A stretch of DNA of 64,000 bases from Telmatactis stephensoni (taxonomy: Eukaryota; Cnidaria; Anthozoa; Actiniaria; Isophelliidae). Numbering within the stretch: position 1 is the first letter of the stretch; each line of letters starts with the position of its first letter. Below, in pieces: positions 57,281 through 64,000 of this stretch. Made by a program: the position numbers and the translations under genes. The notes beneath the pieces were generated by a model. The model was not told the origin of the DNA and searched no databases. It saw only the letters and a list, made by a program, of their open reading frames with translations. Where the stretch lies: NCBI GenBank assembly GCA_029948255.1, contig JALIZF010001616.1:248001-312000 (forward strand). Reading direction: 5' to 3'.

Positions 57281-58690
57281 ACGCTTGGCATAAATGACTC
57301 CAAAATCGCTCATCCAAATTACGCCATTTTACTCAAACCTTCATATCTTCAACAGTCTTTCGTCGATTGGGACGGAATTTTCGGAGGTGGATTATTATAG
57401 GTAGCGTTTTATTTTGTTATACAGAAAGTCACCACAGATGTCATTTTGACGTCATAGTGAATTGTTACATTTCTAGCGAAAATCTAGATTGACACCAGAG
57501 GTTCTGAAAGATGTTCAATTTGATAGCAAACAACTTTCCCTAAAATTTGGCGTGATTTTTATCTTGATACGACAATTCGTTGCAGAGTTATAACGGATTT
57601 TTAATTCACGATGACGTCACAGAAATGACGTCACTTATTATTATTAAGAGCTATTAGAAGTGATTGGAAGCAGTAAGTGTCGTTCCCACGATCAAGTCTA
57701 ACTATTATAACACGATTCTGCATGACAAAGGTAAAATGTGTTTTCTCTGAGGTTTATTAGGGATATTTTAAATTATTGGTGACGTCATTTTGACGTAATG
57801 GGATTTTGCTACATATTCTGATTAATAATTTTAATACTTATCTTCAAAAAATCGAAAATCTAAAAACATACGATTTGAGCGGCTTTGAAGTTGTTTTGAT
57901 GTGGAACGTATCAGAACAAACAGGCTTCAAACAAAAAAGATGAATGAAGAAGTATTTTTACGAATAGCTGTTAAAAATTTCGTATATGTTTTTTAACAGC
58001 TATTCGTAAAAATACTTCTTCATTCATCTTTTTTGTTTGAAGCCTGTTTGTTCTGATACGTTCCACATCAAAACAACTTCAAAGCCGCTCAAATCGTATG
58101 TTTTTAGATTTTCGATATTTTGAAGATAAGTATTAAAATTATTAATCAGAATATGTAGCAAAATCCCATTACGTCAAAATGACGTCACCAATAATTTAAA
58201 ATATCCCTAATAAACCTCAGAGTAAAAATTTTTACCTTTGTCATGCAGAATCGTATTATAATAGTTAGACTTGACCATGGGAACAACACTTACTGCTTCC
58301 AATCACTTCTAATAGCTCTTAATAATAATAAGTGACGTCATTTCTGTGACGTCATCGTGAATTAAAAATCCGTTATAACTCTGCAATGAATTGTCGTATC
58401 GAGATAAAAATCACGCCAAATTTTAGGGAAAGTTGTTTGCTATCAAATTGTACACCTTTCAGAACCTCTGGTGTCAATCTAGATTTTCGCTAGAAATGTA
58501 ACAATTCACTATGACGTCAAAATGACGTCTATGGTAACTTCCTGCATAACAAAACAAAACGCTGACTATAATAATCCACCTCCGAAAATTCCGTCCCAAT
58601 CGATGAAAGACTGTTGAAGATATGAAGGTTTGAGTAAAATGGCGTAATTTGGATGAGCGATTTTGGAGTCATTTATGCCAAGCGTGGATG
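57281..58690. repeat. 1.4-kb palindrome forming the body of element E
   Basis: Two arms of about 700 bp with a loop of only about 10 bp near 57975-57985 (TTCGTATATG). By eye well over 90% identical, with small differences such as the ATGACGTCTATGG region. Contains several TGACGTCA-type CRE-like sites. Confidence 0.9.
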
Positions 58691-58751
58691 TATCTTATTG
58701 TGAAAATGACGTAATTTGGGGACATTTATACGAAGAAACAACCAAATTCAA

Positions 58752-59130
58752 TTGCTCAAAATGTGACAATCGAGAACCCAAAGTCATCAAAGCAAAACTC
58801 AAATCCATCAAGTCAATAGCCAAATTTGACAATCAATACTGTAAAGTAATCAATCGAGAACCCAAAGTAGTCAAAGCAAAACTCAAATCCATCAAGTCAA
58901 TAGCCAAATTTGACAATCAAAACTGTAAACTAATCGAAAATAAACTTGATTTCATTGATTTAAAAGTCAAATCTAAAGGCCAGAAGTCGAACTTATCAGA
59001 CCAGAATCTGATTTCATCAAATCAAATGTAAAGTATCGAAGTGATCAATTCGAAGTGTGCGAACCCATCGGAAGCAGGAACCCATCAAACAGAAACCCAT
59101 CGGGATGGGCTTCCTGTGCTGGAAGTAATT
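58752..59130 (+). other. block A of element F: Lys-rich repeat ORF
   Basis: The frame reads KFNCSKCDNREPKVIKAKLK and contains a duplicated 27-28-residue unit (REPKVxKAKLKSIKSIAKFD). The same block, inverted, is at 61446-61834. No known domain; one CxxC. May be part of an element protein or fortuitous. Confidence 0.4.
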
Positions 59131-60346
59131 GCGACACTAATCTTGCACATGCGCGGCATGTTTATGTACCAGTTCTGAACTCGATTCTTGGTAGGTAGGC
59201 ACGTATGTATATGTATGTAGCGAACGATGATTTGTGACGTCATCAAAATATGCTTGGAATGATAGCTGACCACGCGATTGGAGTCTTTGTTTTCTAGCTA
59301 AGTTGTCGTTGTTATTCAGATTTATCATACCCGGGAATCCACTGAATCCTGCTTTGTATTCGTGGAAGTGTTCAGCAAGGTCATGAACTGTTTAGTGATA
59401 TTTCTCAGGAAAGACAATGTCCTTATATGAGTTTTTCATCGCCGCGTTGTACGCTCGATCGAAGCAAGACGATATAAAGTTGCATTCCAATGTTCTCCTC
59501 TTCAAAGAGGTAAAATCTCTTTAGAAAGCCACACGATATCGCTAAAATTTTTGGTGAATCGAAATTTTGCTTTCTTTACGCAGACTACTCTCAGTAGTTC
59601 AGTTAAATCCACATATATTTATGCATTCTCTATACATTACAAGGCAAATAATGTGTCAGATATTTATCAAGCACTCTTTTTATGGCTGCCAGGGAGCGAT
59701 ATACATCCTTTACTAAACAAACTTTAATCAATTAGTTTTATAATCATTCCTAACACTGTTTGTGATTGTTTGAAAAAGCAATATATTTCAGTGAATAAAA
59801 TGTACTTGTACATTTCTAAAACTTGTGTTGTCGTAGTCAGTTAGTTTTATAATCATTGCCGTCGCTAGCGGTTTGTGATTGTTTGAAAAACCGTGATCTC
59901 CGTGATCCGCAGACATGGGTCGTATGGTGGCTGCTACGTGTATGTGTATGTAAATTTGTATGTAAATGTGTGATTGTTCAATTGTCTCGTAATGAAAGCG
60001 CCCTTGTAAACCTTCGACTCGATCACGTTGAGCTGCGCCCTTCGTAATTCAGCACTTGGCTGCGAGGAAGGGTGATGAGCTACCCCCAATTTTTTAATTG
60101 ATTTACTCAAAGTGCTAAATATTTTGAACTGTGTGTGTCCGACACTGAACCTGGAGAATTATGTTCAGTAGTTCAATACTGAAGGTCAACTAGCTGCAGT
60201 GTTCGTCACACAACGCACAGGAGAGATTTGATATATCAGACAAAGCGGTGTACTTTCGTGAGTTTTAGGAGAACAGTTCTGCTAACGTAGATACACTAGC
60301 TATTTTCTGCTCGCAGCATTTCACTTTCTATTAGAAACGGCTAGTA
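59131..60346. other. left-arm-only segment of element F
   Basis: Absent from the right arm, where block A' joins block B' directly (GGAAGTAATATAATATAT). No ORF with a recognisable domain. Confidence 0.5.
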
Positions 60347-60361
60347 TAATATATATCGGGC

Positions 60362-60601
60362 TTGGGCTTCCTGTGTTCTCGCCTCGTGGTTTCAAAAATG
60401 GCGGAACAACAAAGTTTAATTGAGCGTCAGTCGACTTCCCAAGTTACAAGGTTGTTAAACCAAGTTATTACGATTCTGAGCAGCCCTCAGGCGACCTCTC
60501 AAAACTCTTCTCCCGCCTCTACCAGCACTACAACAACAACAACTGCAGCAGCAACTACTCCGTCTCACTCTGACTCTCGAGCTGTAGAAAACTTCAGGTA
60601 A
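60362..60601 (+). CDS. exon-like ORF in left arm of element F
   Basis: 80 codons; the plausible start at 60398 (ATGGCGGAACAACAAAG) gives MAEQQSLIERQSTSQVTRLL followed by a Ser/Thr/Ala-rich stretch. It ends at a consensus donor (CAG/GTAAGC at 60597-60603). Looks like a first coding exon of an element gene or a captured host gene. No downstream exon identified. Confidence 0.4.
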   Translation: MGFLCSRLVVSKMAEQQSLIERQSTSQVTRLLNQVITILSSPQATSQNSSPASTSTTTTTTAAATTPSHSDSRAVENFR

Positions 60602-61188
60602 GCTTTAATAAGTGTTATAAGCTTATAAGCTTATGTTGCTCAAATCAATAAAAATCAGCTTATTTGTATCGAATGTTATGAAAAATTGATTAACATTAAA
60701 AGGAAACTTTAGTGAGTTCGATTTTTTACTGGATTTTATCGACTTCTGACGATCAAGAGTTAAAAACAACTTTGACTTAATTCAACTAAGAGGAGTTGGG
60801 GAGGGAAAAAGTAGCTAAACCCAGACGAAATCGACTGAAACGCGGTCAGGGGACTAAAGAGGAATAAAGCAAGACACTGATAAGTTTTTGTTGAATTTTA
60901 TTTCAATTTGAGTCATTTATTGAGGGTTCAAAAATCCCCATACATTCTCTTGTAAATTGACACTAATAGTGAGCTTGGGCTACCTGTGGATCAGCGTGTA
61001 CCTTCCAGTCATTCAGTAACTGGATTGAATTAAGTCAAAGTTGTTTTAACTCTTGATCGTCAGAAGTCGATAAAATCCAGTAAAAAATCGAACTCACTAA
61101 AGTTTCCTTTTAATGTTAATCAATTTTTCATAACAGTCGATACAAATAAGCTGATTTTTATTGATTTGAGCAACATATAACACTTAGC

Positions 61189-61428
61189 TTACCTGAAGTT
61201 TTCTACAGCTCGAGAGTCAGAGTGAGACGGAGTAGTTGCTGCTGCAGTTGTTGTTGTTGTAGTGCTGGTAGAGGCGGGAGAAGAGTTTTGAGAGGTCGCC
61301 TGAGGGCTGCTCAGAATCGTAATAACTTGGTTTAACAACCTTGTAACTTGGGAAGTCGACTGACGCTCAATTAAACTTTGTTGTTCCGCCATTTTTGAAA
61401 CCACGAGGCGAGAACACAGGAAGCCCAA
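61189..61428 (-). CDS. inverted duplicate of the exon-like ORF
   Basis: Predicted protein identical to that of 60362-60601, with the same donor site. The arms differ in the intron just after it (TTTAATAAGTGTTATAAGC missing or shortened here). Confidence 0.4.
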   Translation of the reverse strand: MGFLCSRLVVSKMAEQQSLIERQSTSQVTRLLNQVITILSSPQATSQNSSPASTSTTTTTTAAATTPSHSDSRAVENFR

Positions 61429-61857
61429 GCCCGATATATATTATATTACTTCCAGCACAGGAAGCCCATCCCGATGGGTTTCTGTTTGATGGGTTCCTGC
61501 TTCCGATGGGTTCGCACACTTCGAATTGATCACTTCGATACTTTACATTTGATTTGATGAAATCAGATTCTGGTCTGATAAGTTCGACTTCTGGCCTTTA
61601 GATTTGACTTTTAAATCAATGAAATCAAGTTTATTTTCGATTAGTTTACAGTTTTGATTGTCAAATTTGGCTATTGACTTGATGGATTTGAGTTTTGCTT
61701 TGACTACTTTGGGTTCTCGATTGATTACTTTACAGTTTTGATTGTCAAATTTGGCTATTGACTTGATGGATTTGAGTTTTGCTTTGATGACTTTGGGTTC
61801 TCGATTGTCACATTTTGAGCAATTGAATTTTGTCACTAATCTAACTCCATAGCACTG

Positions 61858-61866
61858 GATAAGCGC

Positions 61867-61962
<96 letters not shown>

Positions 61963-62272
61963 TTGAGATAATTAAATCAGTACATATGTGTATTAGAGGT
62001 TCTCGAACCCCTTTTCATAAGAATAATGAAGTTTCAGATGATTTCAATTTAAGTGTAAATGCAGCAGAAATTGTTCATTAATTCTCAAGTGTCCGAATAT
62101 TTTTAGTTTTTAGATAGTTTTAGGGATTTTTTATTAAGTAATTTCTCTCAGTATCTTAGGAATTTTTCAAGTGTTTTTTATGAACTTAGTTTTCTTAGTA
62201 ATAGTTTAATTTAAACTTTCTTATAATAATTGTTGTAGTAGTTATGGAGTTTTTTGTAAATAGAATTTTTAG

Positions 62273-62341
<69 letters not shown>

Positions 62342-62360
62342 CATTATTATTATTATGGAA
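61858..62360. repeat. two (ATT)n arrays
   Basis: 61871-61962 and about 62275-62357. On the minus strand they are AAT-rich runs downstream of the retrotransposon stop, so one may be its 3' tail. Confidence 0.95.
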
Positions 62361-62446
62361 TCTTTATTTTCTCCTTTTCATATTTAGTACAAAGCGGGTT
62401 TCTCGACCTAAGACATTTGTACTTAACCTTATGTGTACATGTATAA

Positions 62447-64000
62447 TTACTTAACAAATCCGTAAAATGTTTTCACGATTTCAGTGTTCTGTGATTGTAT
62501 CCACTTTTGACATTTTTGAATCAGGTAGTCTTGCTCTTTTTCATTCGGTGTAATTGTTCCAAGTGCTTTTTGTAGTTCTTTGTTGTATCCTCCTAGGAAG
62601 TCGAAGACGATGTTAATTTGCGTGACTTCTGTATCTTTATAGATGTTTTTCAATCCTTGACGCAGGTCATTGTATTTTTCTTGTTTATTTGTTGTTTTTT
62701 CTTGGATTTTGCCTACTTGGCATACAGTTCCTTCTAGTAGGATCCACTTCTTGTTGTCTTTGTCCATCACAGCTACATCTATTTTGTTTGCTCCATTTGC
62801 AGGGGCTCTTTCCAGTTGAAATGGGATATCCCATGTTATTTTTGCTTTTTCGTTCTCCAGTACAGCTGGGGGTGGTTTCTGCTTGTACCAAGGTTTGCTG
62901 CTGTCACTTTCTTCAAAACCATATAAGTTGAGTAGTTGGTGATAGATTGGTCTGAGCATTTTGTCATGCCTGCTTTTATAAAGACTTTGTGCAATTGTTG
63001 GGCATGCGCAAAGTATGTGCGTGATCGATTCAGTGGATGAGTGACACATTCTACAGCTGGTATCTGAGACTGCTGCTTGTAGCTTACTTTGTTGGTATGT
63101 TTTTGTTGGTAAAAGTTGCTGTCTTATGCTTTTGTTTACGCTGTAGACAATGTCAGGTACATTTTTCCAGATCCTGTGGATTTGGTTGGCTTTAGGTGAT
63201 AATTCTTTATCTTCAAGCTGCCGAGATGATAACGCTCCAAGCCATGTTTGTCTCTTTACTTCACTCGCATATTTTTCGATGGTGGCCTTTCTGAGGAATT
63301 CTTTTATTGGTTTAGGGCTTGGTGTAGTGACGTGAAGTGTTTCATTTCTATCATTAGTTAGAGACGTATCCATGTCGTTAAAGATGCATGTGATGTTGTA
63401 TTCAGCTGCATATCTTTCTGCATCTTTAAATAGAGATTTTCCTTTTTTCTCAATCTTTTTGATTTCATGTGATTTCACCAGTTGGAGTCTCTTGTCTTTT
63501 GAGTTGTTTAGGTAGTTGGCCATTTATATTTTTGTGTGTTTGTAGGTGTCTTCAACGCTCTTTAGGCCAGTACCTCCCAGTTCCTCAGGTAGGTATAGCA
63601 GCTTCGTTGATTAATCGCTTTTGTGCATGCATACGTTGGATTTCATTATTTGTCTACAAGTTCTGTCTAGATCTTTTAGTGTAGAAATTAACCACTCTCC
63701 TGTCCACATGTGGTACTGTAGTAGGGAGAGGGCAAACGTGTTTGTAGCTCTTATCTTTCTTGGAATAGATATAGTGCTCGACCATATGACTGACATTCTC
63801 TTGAGAAATTCTTTACTTGCTTCTGCGCATACTACTTCTTCTAACTGAGTGGAGTTTTCGTATTTTCCAAGGAATTTATATTTATCGGTTGATCCGAGTG
63901 TTCTAAGCTCTTCGCTTCCTTGTAGGTTGAGGTTTGGTGATTGGTTTAGCTTTCCTCTTGTGATGTTGATAGAGGCACATTTGTCCATTCCCCACTCAAG
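62447..64000 (-). pseudogene. non-LTR retrotransposon 3' part with restriction-like endonuclease
   Basis: One frame from the right edge to a stop at 62447. First comes the end of the reverse transcriptase (MDKCASINITRGKL, KYKFLGKYE), then LPEELGGTGL, a CCHC finger (CRMCHSST...HILCAC), an RHDKM motif, and KIDVAV...LLEG...KQEKY, which match the C-terminal finger and PD-D/E-x-K-like endonuclease of R2/R4/NeSL-type elements. Two in-frame TAA codons (63611-63613 and 63524-63526) break it, so this copy is dead but young. The 5' part lies outside the window. Confidence 0.85.

Larger units (their letters stand above)
51557..58743. mobile_element. foldback element E with 8-bp target duplication
   Basis: Ends GGTTGTTTCTTCGTATAAAT and its complement, flanked by AAATTCAA at 51549-51556 and 58744-58751. 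Without element G it is about 1.52 kb and almost entirely a palindrome centred near 57980: 57281-57975 pairs with 57985-58690, and the outer 55 bp pair across G. 8-bp duplications are typical of hAT and some other superfamilies. No transposase. Confidence 0.85.
51528..61851. mobile_element. outer foldback element F (10.3 kb with insertions, about 3.1 kb without)
   Basis: Left end TATGGAGTTAGATTAGTGAC, right end its complement (GTCACTAATCTAACTCCATA). Flanked by GCACTG at 51522-51527 and 61852-61857; the next base also agrees if the ends are trimmed by one (AGCACTG). The arms continue as block A (58752-59130 vs 61446-61834) and block B (60347-60790 vs 61021-61445). The left arm holds an extra 1.2 kb (59131-60346). 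Joining the two flanks gives AGAGCAGCACTGGATAAGCG, which reads as an uninterrupted repeat tail. Element E sits in its left arm. Confidence 0.75.

Noticed and set aside
57281..58690. Palindrome as a microRNA or lncRNA gene
   Set aside because: Far too long and perfect for a miRNA hairpin and bounded exactly by transposon ends.

Overview
The window is a repeat-rich piece of an animal nuclear genome. Genes are split into short GT-AG exons, and there are tRNA-derived SINE-like repeats, LINE remnants, many foldback/MITE-type DNA elements and long micro- and minisatellites. The gene families present (an intronless class A GPCR, a TRIM-NHL protein, SRCR-domain proteins, a short secreted Cys-bearing peptide precursor) best fit an anthozoan cnidarian such as a coral or sea anemone. 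That assignment is an inference; nothing here proves the species.

Layout. 0.3-2.8 kb (-): a four-exon small secreted peptide precursor. Its first exon and upstream region are duplicated at 6.45-7.05 kb. 3-13 kb is mostly repeats: triplet arrays, hairpins, MITEs, a SINE, and a LINE remnant with a 2A-like motif. 12.99-14.34 kb is a 21-bp minisatellite open in several frames. 14.37-18.25 kb (-): at least eight small exons of a cytosolic-type Xaa-Pro aminopeptidase, with all five expected metal ligands encoded. Its remaining 5' and 3' exons were not found. 18.75-19.4 kb is a 40/80-bp minisatellite. 23.49-24.50 kb (+): an intact single-exon GPCR. 24.6-33.5 kb is repeats and AT-rich DNA with no gene recognised. 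33.60-35.85 kb (-): a TRIM-NHL gene whose RING is broken by a frameshift.

37.35-49.55 kb (-): a receptor tyrosine kinase assembled from 13 exons whose phases all agree. The order is signal peptide, SRCR, SRCR, FN3, transmembrane segment and an FGFR/RET-like kinase, 759 residues in all. An extra in-phase 45-bp stalk exon candidate lies next to a decayed duplicate inside TAGG/CCTA repeats. No vertebrate receptor tyrosine kinase I know has SRCR domains.

51.5-61.85 kb is a three-level nest of inverted-repeat elements. An outer foldback element is flanked by GCACTG. A second foldback with 8-bp target duplications (AAATTCAA) sits in its left arm. Inside that is a 5.7-kb element with about 60-bp inverted ends, large inverted subterminal arrays of a CGTTCTATA-type repeat, and an OTU-like/Cys-rich ORF. 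62.4-64.0 kb (-) is the 3' part of a non-LTR retrotransposon with a restriction-like endonuclease domain, running off the right edge.

The genes are separate host loci; nothing suggests that they act in one pathway. The most unusual things are the SRCR-FN3 receptor kinase, the nested palindromic transposon complex, a set of five hairpins with different stems but one conserved apex, and a 12-mer found eight times.
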